From: Neocallimastix lanati (nom. inval.)
Taxonomy: Eukaryota > Neocallimastigomycota > Neocallimastigomycetes > Neocallimastigales > Neocallimastigaceae
Assembly (NCBI GenBank): GCA_016946835.1
Contig: JACVTC010000115.1
Span: forward strand, 102,001 to 166,000
Length of the DNA: 64,000 bases
Reading direction: 5' to 3'
Shown here in pieces: positions 48,513 to 60,731 of the stretch; within the stretch, counting starts at the first letter, position 1, and each line of letters opens with the position of its first letter. The notes below the pieces were generated by a model that was not told where the DNA came from, did not search any database, and saw nothing but the letters and a program-made list of their open reading frames with translations. Position numbers and translations under genes: made by a program.

Positions 48513-49339
48513 TGTGGATTAAATAAAAATTATTTAAAATTTATGTTTTTATTAAAATAATTCAAATTATTATAAAAATTTTTAATTCCAGAATTTATTT
48601 AATCCACATAATCCACATAAAATGAACTATATATATATATTATTTTTTTTTATTATTATATTAAAATAATTATTTAAATAATTATTAAAAAACTAACAAT
48701 ATAATCTAAAAAATATTAATAATTGGTATTATAATTATTAAAAATTAAAAAAAATAAAATAAAATAAAAAAATAAATAAATAAATAAATAAAAAATAAAA
48801 CAAAATAAAATTTAATATAGTACATTAACATAGATCAATATCTTTTATTTATTTATGATTCTATTTATTACATTTAAATAAATTTCATCATTTTTTATTT
48901 TATTTTACTTTATTTTAATATAAAATTTATATAATTGATTAGTTATTATAAAATTATATTACATGTTTCAAATAATTATTTTAATAATAGTTTCAATAAT
49001 ATTTAAAGAAAATTGCAATATTTTATTTTTATGGCAAAGTATTTAATGTTAAAATTAATGTTATTATTTTATATAATATTAATATCTGTTATTTATTTTT
49101 AATATTGTATTGTATTTTCATAATAAATTTAAAGACAATATTATTATATTATAATATAAATTTATTATTATTAAATATTGTAAAACTTTATAAATTTACA
49201 TTTTATTATAATAATATTTTTACATATTTAATAGATAATATACTTTTATTTTATTTTTTTTATTCATTTATATACTAAATACAAAATTATATAGAAAGTT
49301 TGAAATAAATACAACGAAATTCTCGATATGTTTTTATGT
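48513..49339. other. Array spacer with breakpoint inverted repeat
   Basis: Begins with an inverted repeat of about 17-19 bp (48513-48531 and 48590-48610; motif TTAATCCACA also found in spacers near 54108, 57079, 59850 and 62738). The rest is the usual AT-rich spacer, ending in the conserved 3' flank of the next gene at about 49295-49335. Confidence 0.5.
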
Positions 49340-50203
49340 TCAAAAAAATGAAAACTTATTATTATTTTCCTTTTTATCATCTTTAAGTCCATTAGTGTTA
49401 ATAAAAGAATTCATATCAAATAATGCTGATCCTCCTGATGTAACGACAGGAAGTTTTCCATCCCATTTTTCAACAAATTCCATCATAATAACTTTATCTG
49501 TTAATTGTTGATTTTTAAGTTGATAGGCTTCCGATTCTGCTTTAGCTTTCTCAACCGTTTGACTAGCTTCAACTTTAATTCTTGCAAGATCTTGTTCGGC
49601 TTTTAATGCTTGTTGTTGAGCTGTTTGTTTGGCTTCAATAGCTTTACTAAATTCTTCTGAGAAGTCAAAATCAATAATATTGAATACTTCAATATTTAAT
49701 CCATAAGGATTAATCTTTTGTGAAATTTCTTTTTCCATTTCTGAAGATACTATTGCACGTTTGGTAATGAGTTCTTCTGCATTGTATTTAGCTGTAACTG
49801 ATTTCATACATTCTTGAATAGCTGGATTTACAATAACATTGTTAAAGTTATTACCAACATTCTTATAAATCTTAGCAGAAGAATTAGTATTTACTCTGTA
49901 GTTTACTGATACTTTTGAAGAAATAGATTGTAAATCCTTAGAAGCAGAATTGGATTCCACTTCGGTTTTAAGTACTCTGTTATCAATTTTAACAATATTT
50001 GTAATAATTGGTAATTTGAAGTGAAATCCTTCGTTAAGAACATTATCTGATACTTTTCCTAATCTCACCACAACACCTGTATGACCAGCATCAATCACAG
50101 TAAAGGAACTAAAAACGAGAAGTATTACAGCAACAGTAATAATAAAATAAATAAATCCAATTATGATTTTCTTATTAAATTTTTTTTCCTTTTCAATATC
50201 CAT
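49340..50203 (-). CDS. SPFH/prohibitin-family protein, array copy 1 (287 aa)
   Basis: Intronless, ATG at 50203 with the AATAATG context shared by the array. TM helix ~13-34, band 7 domain ~35-205, coiled coil ~183-240, WDGKLPVVTS ~247-256. N-terminal type MDIEKEKKFNKKIIIGFIYF, shared only with 60732-61574. The C terminus is unusual: one T fewer in the run at 49372-49376 than in the other copies shifts the frame at DDKK and replaces the usual GK stop with an extra ENNNKFSFF. This tail change is the only disruption, so the protein is probably still made. Confidence 0.92.
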   Translation of the reverse strand: MDIEKEKKFNKKIIIGFIYFIITVAVILLVFSSFTVIDAGHTGVVVRLGKVSDNVLNEGFHFKLPIITNIVKIDNRVLKTEVESNSASKDLQSISSKVSVNYRVNTNSSAKIYKNVGNNFNNVIVNPAIQECMKSVTAKYNAEELITKRAIVSSEMEKEISQKINPYGLNIEVFNIIDFDFSEEFSKAIEAKQTAQQQALKAEQDLARIKVEASQTVEKAKAESEAYQLKNQQLTDKVIMMEFVEKWDGKLPVVTSGGSALFDMNSFINTNGLKDDKKENNNKFSFF

Positions 50204-50432
50204 TATTATTTGTTAATTTATTTTTTTGATTGTTTGCTTAATTTATTAATATATTTTTTTATTTTTATATATAGATTTATTAATAAACTTATTTATAATT
50301 TTTAATACTCTTTATATTTTATTAGTTTTTAATTTTTTTATTTAATTTTTTTTATTATTTTATTTTTATATTTTTATTTAAATTTTTTTTACTTTGGTTT
50401 TTTGTTTTTTAGTTTTTTAGTTTTTTTATTTT

Positions 50433-50595
50433 TTAAGGAAAAAAGGAATATTTATATAAAAAAAATTAATTTAATGAAAAAAAGAAATAAATTTATTCAT
50501 AAAAAAAATTAAATAAAAAATTTTTTATTATATTAAAGGCAGTAAAAATATTTAAATCTATAAAAAATTTAATATTATTAATGATTAATCACGTG
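50433..50595 (-). promoter_or_regulatory. Conserved promoter block of SPFH copy 1
   Basis: Reading toward the gene: a CACGTG site (50590-50595), a conserved upstream element (50532-50562; plus-strand TTAAAGGCAGTAAAAATATT), then a TATA-like box TTTATATAAATATTCC (around 50443-50460), about 250 nt upstream of the ATG. The same order recurs upstream of four other array genes, which is the evidence for function. Confidence 0.6.
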
Positions 50596-51077
50596 GATTA
50601 TAAATATTTTTTTAAAAATCAGAATATTCATAAAAACATTAAAATTTATTTTGATAATTCTTTTTTTCTTTATTTCTATTTTATATTTATTTTATAAAAT
50701 GAAGGTTAACTTTATATAATTTTTTTCTATAGTATATTTGCCTATAAAATTAATAAATTATAATTTTTTTCTTTTTTTCATTGGTATTCTTTTTTTTTTT
50801 TTTAATTGCTTTAAAAATTTGTTTTTACGTGATTTTCTTTTTTATTTTATTTTATATCAGTTTTTAAATGATTAAAAATTTATATGTACATTGTGAATTA
50901 TATATGGAAAAAATAAAAATAAAAATAAAAATAAAAATAAAAAAAAAAAAAAAAAAGAAAAAATAAAATAAAATAAAATAAAAATAAAATAAAATAGAAA
51001 AATAAAATATTATATATATATTGTGTGTTATAAAAAATAAAATTAAAAAATGTTGGTTTAATTTATGTATTATGTAT

Positions 51078-51109
<32 letters not shown>

Positions 51110-52027
51110 TTAAAAATATTATTTCAATGAAATTAAATATATAATGAATAAATTCTTTTATTAATAATAATATATTTCAGCAAAAAAAAAAAAAATCTTC
51201 AATTATGTAAATTATAAAACTTATGGAAATAATAATTAGGTTTTATTATGAAATATATTTATAATGAATTTGATTAAATTTATATTAGATTTTGATTTAT
51301 CAAAATAATTATAAATTTATTAATATTTAAAGTAATTTTTTTTTTATTTTAAATATATATTAATTGACCAGTCTTTCATTGAGTATCCATTAATTAAAAT
51401 TATGAAAACTTTTTCATAATAATCATTGTATTTATTATTATCTTTCTTACTATAAAAAGAGATTAACTACGCTGAGAGTTATTTTTTCCTTATTAATTCA
51501 ATATTTATCTTTTACCAATTTTATCTCGTTTTGCAACAATAAAAATACAAATTTCACCTTTCATGAAATTATGATAAAAATAATTATTATTAAAGAAATT
51601 ATTAAGAAAATGTTAAATAATTTGTAAAATAATATGTAAAAATTAAAAAGAACAAATATTTCAAATAAAAAAAAAAAAAAAAAAAAAAAAAACGCTTTAT
51701 ATCATTAAAAATAATTTATTTTAAAAATATCTTTTGTTTGTTAATTTTTTTTATTTATGAACCTTTATATTACTTTTAAATATATTATATCACCATTTAT
51801 TTTATACATCTTATATTAATATAATTTTTATAAAAATATATCACATGATTACATTTTGAACTTAATATTTAATAATATTGAAATTTTAAAAATTTTGTTT
51901 TTCCAATAATTAATTTACATTTAATTTAAAAAATATATACAGTATTATATGCAAGGTTTGAAATAAATACAACGTAATTCTCGATGTGTTTTTATTTTCA
52001 AAATAAATTGCATATTTATTATTTTTA

Positions 52028-52870
52028 TTATTTTCCTTTTTTATCATCTTTAAGTCCATTAGTGTTAATAAATGAACTCATATCAAATAATGCTGATCCT
52101 CCTGATGTAACAGTAGGAAGTTTTCCATCCCATTTTTCAACAAATTCCATCATAATAACTTTATCTGTTAATTGTTGATTTTTAAGTTGATAGGCTTCCG
52201 ATTCTGCTTTAGCCTTTTCAACAGTTTGACTAGCTTCAACTTTAATTCTTGCAAGATCTTGTTCAGCTTTTAATGCTTGTTGTTGAGCTGTTTGTTTGGC
52301 TTCAATAGCTTTACTAAATTCTTCTGAGAAGTCAAAATCAATAATATTGAATACTTCAATATTTAATCCATAAGGATTAATCTTTTGTGAAATTTCTTTT
52401 TCCATTTCTGAAGATACTATTGCACGTTTGGTAATGAGTTCTTCTGCATTATATTTAGCTGTAACTGATTTCATACATTCTTGAATAGCTGGATTTACAA
52501 TAACATTGTTAAAGTTATTACCAACATTCTTATAAATCTTAGCAGAAGAATTAGTATTTACTCTGTAGTTTACTGATACTTTTGAAGAAATAGATTGTAA
52601 ATCCTTAGAAGCAGAATTGGATTCCACTTCGGTTTTAAGTACTCTGTTATCAATTTTAACAATATTTGTAATAATTGGTAATTTGAAGTGAAATCCTTCG
52701 TTAAGAACATTATCTGATACTTTTCCTAATCTCACCACAACACCTGTATGACCAGCATCGATCACAGTAAAGGAACTAAAAATGAGAAGTATTACAATAA
52801 CAGCAATAATAAAATAAATACCACCAAATATGAGTTTCTTATTATTTTTTTTCACCTTTTCGATATCCAT
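52028..52870 (-). CDS. SPFH/prohibitin-family protein, array copy 2 (280 aa)
   Basis: Intronless. N-terminal type MDIEKVKKNNKKLIFGGIYF; the central segment (NVGNNFNNVIVNPAIQECMK) is identical to copy 1, and the ending is the array standard (LKDDKKGK). The N terminus groups with copies 3 and 4 while the centre groups with copy 1, a patchwork that suggests gene conversion. It carries all expected parts: TM helix, band 7 domain, KYNAEELITKR motif, AIEAKQTAQQQALKAEQDL coiled coil and WDGKLPTVTSGG. No mitochondrial or secretory signal beyond the TM anchor is evident. Confidence 0.93.
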   Translation of the reverse strand: MDIEKVKKNNKKLIFGGIYFIIAVIVILLIFSSFTVIDAGHTGVVVRLGKVSDNVLNEGFHFKLPIITNIVKIDNRVLKTEVESNSASKDLQSISSKVSVNYRVNTNSSAKIYKNVGNNFNNVIVNPAIQECMKSVTAKYNAEELITKRAIVSSEMEKEISQKINPYGLNIEVFNIIDFDFSEEFSKAIEAKQTAQQQALKAEQDLARIKVEASQTVEKAKAESEAYQLKNQQLTDKVIMMEFVEKWDGKLPTVTSGGSALFDMSSFINTNGLKDDKKGK

Positions 52871-53103
52871 TATTATTTGTTAATTTATTTTTTTGATTGT
52901 TTGCTTAATTTATTAATATATTTTTTTATTTTTATATATAGATTTATTAATAAACTTATTTATAATTTTTAATACTCTTTATATTTTATTAGTTTTTAAT
53001 TTTTTTATTTAATTTTTTTTATTATTTTATTTTTATATTTTTATTTATATTTTTTTCTCTTTGGTTTTTTGTTTTTTGTAGTTTTTTAGTTTTTTTATTT
53101 TTT

Positions 53104-53225
53104 TAGGAAAAAAGGAATATTTATATAAAAAAATTAATGAAAAAAAGAAATAAATTTATTCATAAAATAAATTAAATTAAAAATTTTTTATTATATTAAA
53201 GGCAGTAAAAATATTTAAATCTATA
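53104..53225 (-). promoter_or_regulatory. Conserved promoter block of SPFH copy 2
   Basis: TATA-like box (around 53114-53131) and upstream element with AAAGGCAGTAAAAATATT (53191-53225), spaced as in the other units. The CACGTG site found in copies 1, 3 and 4 is absent here. Confidence 0.55.
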
Positions 53226-53554
53226 ATAAATTTAATATCATTAGAGACTAAATTTTTTTAAATAATCAGAATATTCATTAAAAATTAAAATTAAATAAAA
53301 ATGTTTGAAATATACTTTGACAATTCTTTTTTTTTTTTTTTTTTTTTTTATTTATTTATTTATTTATTTTTTAATTTATTTTCATAACTAATTGATAATT
53401 TAAAATAATTTTTTTCTAAAGAATATTTCCTATAATTTAAATTAAATTTTGTTTTTCTATCTTTTTTTTAATTAAATTAAAAACTGGTTTTTATTTAATT
53501 TTCTTTTTTCACCTGTTAATTGTTAAAAGCTAAAAATTTTTATATATTGTATTT

Positions 53555-53586
<32 letters not shown>

Positions 53587-54278
53587 TTAAAAAAAAATAT
53601 TATTTAAAGTAATATATATAATACGTATTAAGCAGGAAAAATTAAAAATAATGTATTAAATAATATTACAATGGATTCTTTTATTAATATTTGTTAATAT
53701 ATTTCAACAAAAAAATTAATTCTTCAATTAATTATTAAAGAAAAAAATAAATTTTAGCATGAAATATTTTTATAATTAATTTAATTAAATTTATATTTAT
53801 TTAGAAGAATTTATAGTAATTTTTATCTTATTAATTTCATATTAATCTCTTACCAACTTTGACTTGTTGTGTAACAATAAAAATACAATAAAAATACAAA
53901 TTACATCTTTCACAATAATAATTAGTTGCCATAATTTTACATTAAATATATATATATATATTTTTATTTTAAAAAAAAAGAAAAAAAAAATTAATTAGTT
54001 AAAATTAAGTCTATCAATAAAATATAGAATTTTCTATTTTGAAAATAAAAATTTTTATAATAATTTGAATTTTTTAACAAGCATAAATTCTATTTAATCC
54101 ACATATTTTAAACTTTAATGATTATAAATATTAAAAATAGTATATATACTTGGTTTAAAATAATGACAAAAATAGTAATTAAAGATATAATAAAGAAAAC
54201 ATTAAATAATTTATATAATATTTAAAAATTTAAAAAAAAAAAAATATATTAAAAATGATTAATTTTAAGCAATATCTT

Positions 54279-54325
<47 letters not shown>

Positions 54326-54561
54326 TGATTCTTTTTATTTTTTTTTTATAAATTTTTTCATTTTTTATTTTGTATATCTTATTTAAATATAAATTTTATA
54401 TAATTCATTTTTATTTATTAAATATATTACATTATTATACATTTGATATTAATATTGGATATTTTAATAATTTTTAGTAATACTTTTAATAATATTTAAA
54501 AGTATAAAAATTTTTTATTCCTTAGGTTAATTATTTAATTATAAAATTATTATTATTATTA

Positions 54562-54599
<38 letters not shown>

Positions 54600-54920
54600 A
54601 TTTTAACATTTGTTATTTATTTTAAATATTGAATTTTATTTAAATAATAAACTTTAAAGAAAATATTATTATTATAATATAAATTTATTATTATTTATTA
54701 AATATTTTAAAATTTTATAAATTTATACTTTAATTTAATAATATTATAACTTATTTAGATTTTAATAGATAATATATTTTTCATTCGCTTTGTTTATTTG
54801 TTTTAAAATATTTATATATTATGTACAATATTATATAAATTATATATGCAAGTTTGAAATAAATACAACGTAATTCCCATTTTGTTTTAATTTTCAAAAT
54901 AAATTACATATTTATTATTT

Positions 54921-55763
54921 TTATTTTCCTTTTTTATCATCTTTAAGTCCATTAGTGTTAATAAATGAACTCATATCAAATAATGCTGATCCTCCTGATG
55001 TAACAGTAGGAAGTTTTCCATCCCATTTTTCAACAAATTCCATCATAATAACTTTATCAGTTAATTGTTGATTTTTAAGTTGATAGGCTTCCGATTCTGC
55101 TTTAGCTTTCTCAACAGTTTGACTAGCTTCAACTTTAATTCTTGCAAGATCTTGTTCAGCTTTTAATGCTTGTTGTTGAGCTGTTTGTTTGGCTTCAATG
55201 GCTTTACTAAATTCTTCTGAGAAGTCAAAATCAATAATATTGAATACTTCAATATTTAATCCATAAGGATTAATCTTTTGTGAAATTTCTTTTTCCATTT
55301 CTGAAGATACTATTGCACGTTTGGTAATGAGTTCTTCTGCATTATATTTAGCTGTAACTGATTTCATACATTCATGAATAGCTGGATTTACAATAACTGT
55401 TTCAAAGTTATTACCAACATTCTTATAAATCTTAGCAGAAGAATTGGTATTTACTCTGTAGTTTACTGATACTTTTGAAGAAATAGATTGTAAATCCTTA
55501 GAAGCAGAATTGGATTCAACTTCAGTTTTAAGTACTCTATTATCAATTTTAACAATATTTGTAATAATTGGTAATTTGAAGTGAAATCCTTCGTTAAGAA
55601 CATTATCAGATACTTTGCCTAATCTCACCACAACACCTGTATGACCAGCATCGATTACGGTGAAGGAACTAAAAATGAGAAGTATTACAATAACAGCAAT
55701 AATAAAATAAATACCACCAAATATGAGTTTCTTATTATTTTTTTTCACCTTTTCAAAATCCAT
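54921..55763 (-). CDS. SPFH/prohibitin-family protein, array copy 3 (280 aa)
   Basis: Intronless; N terminus MDFEKVKKNNKKLIFGGIYF. Differs from copy 2 mainly at NNFETVIVNPAIHECMK (FETV for FNNV, H for Q), a patch shared with the edge copy at 63425 and in part with copies 4 and 5. All domains and the standard C terminus are intact. The base sequence of its spacer and that of copy 4 are nearly identical over more than 1 kb, so these two units separated very recently. Confidence 0.93.
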   Translation of the reverse strand: MDFEKVKKNNKKLIFGGIYFIIAVIVILLIFSSFTVIDAGHTGVVVRLGKVSDNVLNEGFHFKLPIITNIVKIDNRVLKTEVESNSASKDLQSISSKVSVNYRVNTNSSAKIYKNVGNNFETVIVNPAIHECMKSVTAKYNAEELITKRAIVSSEMEKEISQKINPYGLNIEVFNIIDFDFSEEFSKAIEAKQTAQQQALKAEQDLARIKVEASQTVEKAKAESEAYQLKNQQLTDKVIMMEFVEKWDGKLPTVTSGGSALFDMSSFINTNGLKDDKKGK

Positions 55764-56000
55764 TATGATTTGTTAATTTATTTTTTTAATTGTTCAATTA
55801 ATTTATTAAAATATTTTTTATTTTTTTTAATTTATTTTTTTATTTTTATATATAGGTTTATTAATAAATTTATTTATAATTATTAATAATCTTTATATTT
55901 TATTAGTTTTTAATGTTTTGATTTTTATTTTCTTATTTTTATTTTTATTTTTATTTTTATTTTGGTTTTTTGTTTTTTAGTTTTTTGGTTTTTTATTTTT

Positions 56001-56162
56001 TAAGGAAAAAGGAATATTTATATAAAAAAATTTAATTTAATGAAAAAATGAAATAAATTTATTTTTAAAAAAAATTAAATAAAATAATTTTTTATTATAT
56101 TAAAGGCAGTAAAAATATTTAAATCTATAATAAATTTAATATTATTAATGATTAATCACGTG
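56001..56162 (-). promoter_or_regulatory. Conserved promoter block of SPFH copy 3
   Basis: TATA-like box near 56012-56028, upstream element at 56095-56128 and CACGTG at 56157-56162, about 255 nt from the ATG to the TATA-like box. Confidence 0.6.
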
Positions 56163-57423
56163 AGATATAAACATTTTTTTTAAAAATCAGAATATTCATT
56201 AAACAATAAAATTTAAAAATGTTAATATAAAAATTTATTTTGATAATTCTTTTTTTCTTTATTTTTTTTTTTTTTTTGTATTTAATTTTTTCAAAAAAGA
56301 ATGTTAACTATATATAATTTTTTTTCTACTGTGTATTTGCTTATAAAATTAATAAATTATAATTTTTTTCTTTTTCATTAGTATTCTATTGTTTTAATTG
56401 CCTTAAAAAATTTTTTATGTGATTTTCTTTTTTTTCCTAAATTACATCAATTTTTAAAAATTACAAAATTATATACGTATTGTGTGTAAAATTTAACAAA
56501 GAACAAAAGAAAATTAAAAATATATATTAATTGTTTGCAAAAACAAAAATAAAAATATATATATATATTGTGTTAAGAAATATTAATAATATATATTAAA
56601 CTGAAAAAAATTTTAACTAATATAATCAAATAAAGCTATGAATTCTTTTATTAATAATTATCTTAATATTTTAACAAATTAATTTAACATTTATAAATTA
56701 ATAAAATTTACGAAAAAAATAGTTAGATTTTGAAATGAAATCTATTTATAATGAATTTGATTAAATTTATATTAGATCTTGATTTATCAAAATTTAGTTT
56801 TATTAATATTCATAACAATTTTTAGCTCCTAGCCAGAGGTTTCATTTTCTTCCTTATTAATTTCATGTTCACTTTTTACCAATATTGACCAATTGTGTAA
56901 CAATAAAAAGTAAAAATTCACCATTTATAATAATTAGTTACCATAGTTCTGGATTAAATATAAATATATATATATATATATATTCCAAAATTATTTTAAA
57001 ATAATAAAAACCATCAATAAATTACAGAATGTTCTATTAAGAAAAAAAAATTTTTTTAATAATAAAAATTTTTTTACTTAATCCACATATTTTAAACTTT
57101 AATGATTATAAATATTAAAAAAAAAAAAAAGTTTATAAACATTTTAATTTATTTATGAACCTTCTTATTACTTTTTATTTAATTTTATAATTTTTTATTT
57201 TATATATTTTATTTGAATATAAATTTTATATAATTGAATATTTATCATAAAAATATATTACATGATTATATTTTGAGCTTAATATTTATTAATATTGATA
57301 TTTTAATAAATTCATTCTTAAAAATATTTTTAACAATATTTAAAAGAATAAAATTTTTTTATTTCTTAGTTAAAGTATTTAATTAATATTATTATTATTA
57401 CTATTATTATTATTATTATTATA

Positions 57424-57455
<32 letters not shown>

Positions 57456-57781
57456 ATTTTAACATCTGTTATTTATTTTAAATATTGAATTTTATTTAAA
57501 TAATAAACTTTAAAGAAAATATTATTATATTACAATATAAATTTATTATTATTTATTAAATATTTTAAAATTTTATAAATTTATACTTTAATTTAATAAT
57601 ATTATAACTTATTTAGATTTTAATAGATAATATATTTTTCATTCGCTTTGTTTATTTGTTTTAAAATATTTATATATTATGTACAATATTATATAAATTT
57701 TATATGCAAGTTTGAAATAAATACAACGTAATTCCCGTTTTGTTTTAATTTTCAAAATAAATTACATATTTATTATTTTTA

Positions 57782-58624
57782 TTATTTTCCTTTTTTATCA
57801 TCTTTAAGTCCATTAGTGTTAATAAATGAACTCATATCAAATAATGCTGATCCTCCTGATGTAACAGTAGGAAGTTTTCCATCCCATTTTTCAACAAATT
57901 CCATCATAATAACTTTATCAGTTAATTGTTGATTTTTAAGTTGATAGGCTTCCGATTCTGCTTTAGCTTTCTCAACAGTTTGACTAGCTTCAACTTTAAT
58001 TCTTGCAAGATCTTGTTCAGCTTTTAATGCTTGTTGTTGAGCTGTTTGTTTGGCTTCAATAGCTTTACTAAATTCTTTTGAGAACTCAAAATTAATAATA
58101 TTGAATACTTCAATATTTAATCCATAAGGATTAATCTTTTGTGAAATTTCTTTTTCCATTTCTGTAGATACTATTGCACGTTTGGTAATTAGTTCTTCTG
58201 CATTATATTTAGCTGCAATTGATTTCATACATTCTTGGACAGCTGGATTTACAATAACTGTTTCAAAGCCTTGACCAACATTCTTATAAATCTTAGCAGA
58301 AGAATTGGTATTTACTCTGTAGTTTACTGATACTTTTGAAGAAATAGATTGTAAATCCTTAGAAGCAGAATTGGATTCAACTTCAGTTTTAAGTACTCTA
58401 TTATCAATTTTAACAATATTTGTAATAATTGGTAATTTGAAGTGAAATCCTTCGTTAAGAACATTATCCGATACTTTTCCTAATCTCACCACAACACCTG
58501 TATGACCAGCATCGATTACAGTGAAGGAACTAAAAATGAGAAGTATTACAATAACAGCAATAATAAAATAAATACCTCCAAATATGAGTTTCTTATTATT
58601 TTTTTTCACCTTTTCAAAATCCAT
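57782..58624 (-). CDS. SPFH/prohibitin-family protein, array copy 4 (280 aa)
   Basis: Intronless; same N terminus as copy 3. Private or shared changes in the middle: NVGQGFETVIVNPAVQECMK, SIAAKYNAEE, IVSTEMEK and NIINFEFSKEFSKAIEAK; the NFEFSKEF patch matches what is left of the pseudogene at 42223-43024 more than the other live copies. C-terminal third identical to its neighbours. All features of a working protein are present. Confidence 0.93.
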   Translation of the reverse strand: MDFEKVKKNNKKLIFGGIYFIIAVIVILLIFSSFTVIDAGHTGVVVRLGKVSDNVLNEGFHFKLPIITNIVKIDNRVLKTEVESNSASKDLQSISSKVSVNYRVNTNSSAKIYKNVGQGFETVIVNPAVQECMKSIAAKYNAEELITKRAIVSTEMEKEISQKINPYGLNIEVFNIINFEFSKEFSKAIEAKQTAQQQALKAEQDLARIKVEASQTVEKAKAESEAYQLKNQQLTDKVIMMEFVEKWDGKLPTVTSGGSALFDMSSFINTNGLKDDKKGK

Positions 58625-58762
58625 TATTATTTGTTACTTTATTTTTTTAATTGTTCAATTAATTTATTAATATATTTTTTATTTTTTTTTATTAATTTTT
58701 TTATTTTTATTTTTATTTTTATTTTGGTTTTTTGTTTTTTTGTTTTTTAGTTTTTTTATTTT

Positions 58763-58926
58763 TTAAGGAAAAAAGGAATATTTATATAAAAAAATTTAAT
58801 TTAATGAAAAAATGAAATAAATTTATTTTTAAAAAAAATTAAATAAAATAATTTTTTATTATATTAAAGGCAGTAAAAATATTTAAATCTATAATAAATT
58901 TAATATTATTAATGATTAATCACGTG
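58763..58926 (-). promoter_or_regulatory. Conserved promoter block of SPFH copy 4
   Basis: TATA-like box near 58773-58790, upstream element 58861-58893 and CACGTG 58921-58926. The leader to the ATG is shorter (about 155 nt) than in copies 1-3 because a block present in those leaders is missing. Confidence 0.6.
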
Positions 58927-60368
58927 AGATATAAACATTTTTTTTAAAAATCAGAATATTCATTAAACAATAAAATTTAAAAATGTTAATATAAAAATTT
59001 ATTTTGATAATTCTTTTTTTCTTTATTTTTTTTTTGTATTTAATTTTTTCAAAAAAGAATGTTAACTTTATATAATTTTTTTTTCTACTGTGTATTTGCT
59101 TATAAAATAAATAAAATATAATTTTTTTTCTTTTTCATTAGTATTCTATTTTTTTAATTGCCTTAAAAAATTTTTTATGTGATTTTCTTTTTTTTCCTAA
59201 ATTACATCAATTTTTAAAAATTACAAAATTATATACGTATTGTGTGTAAAATTTAACAAAGAACAAAAGAAAATTAAAAATATATATTAATTGTTTGCAA
59301 AAACAAAAATAAAAAAATATATATATTGTGTTAAGAAATATTAATAATATATATTAAACTGAAAAAATTAAAAATTTTAACTAATATAATCAAATAAAGC
59401 TATGAATTCTTTTATTAATAATTATCTTAATATTTTAACAAATTAATTTTACCTTTATAAATAAATAAAATTTACGAAAAAAAATAGTTAGATTTTGAAA
59501 TGAAATCTATTTATATTGAATTTGATTAAATTTATATTAGATCTTGATTTATCAAAATTACTATAGTTTTATTAATATTCATAACAATTTTTAGCTCCAA
59601 GCCAGAGGTTTCATTTTCTTCCTTATTAATTTCATGTTCACTTTTTACCAATATTGACCAATTGTGTAACAATAAAAAGTAAAAATTCACCATTTATAAT
59701 AATTAGTTACCATAGTTTTGGATTAAATATAAATATATATATATATATATATATACCAAAATTATTTTAAAATAATAAAAACCATCAATAAATTACAGAA
59801 TGTTCTATTAAGAAAAAAAAATTTTTTTAATAATATGAATTTTTTTACTTAATCCACATATTTTAAACTTTAATGATTATAAATATTAAAAAAAAAAAGT
59901 TTATAAACATTTTTATTTTTTATTAGATATTAAAATATTTATTAAAGTAATGATTAAAATACAATAAAGAAAATATTAAATAATATGTAATATTATATAA
60001 AAAATTAAAAATACAAATATTTCAAAAAAAAAAAAAAAAAAGGCTTTATATCATTAAAAATGATTTATTTTAAACATATCTTTTATCTTTTATTTATTTA
60101 TTTATTTATTTATTTATGAACCTTCTTATTACTTTTTATTTAATTTTATAATTTTTTATTTTATATATTTTATTTGAATATAAATTTTATATAATTGAAT
60201 ATTTATCTTAAAAATATATTACATGATTACATTTTGAGCTTAATATTTATTAATATTGATATTTTAATAATTTCATTCTTAAAAATATTTTTAACAATAT
60301 TTAGAAGAATAAAATTTTTTTATTTCTTAGGTAAAGTATTTAATTTTAAAATTAATATTATTATTACT

Positions 60369-60415
<47 letters not shown>

Positions 60416-60731
60416 AACATCTCTTATTTATTTTTAATATTGAATTGTTTTTTAATAATAAACACTAAAGAAAATATTACTATATTATAATATAAATGTT
60501 TTATTATTTAATAATTATTATAATAAGTTTTAATTTATACTTTAATTTAATAATATTATAATTTATTTAATAGATTTTAATAGATAATATATTTTTCATT
60601 CTCTTTTTTTTTTTTTTTTTTTATTTCATTTATATATTATATACAATATTATATGCAAGGTTTGAAATAAATACAACGTAATTCTCGATGTGTTTTTATT
60701 TTCAAAATAAATTGCATATTTATTATTTTTA

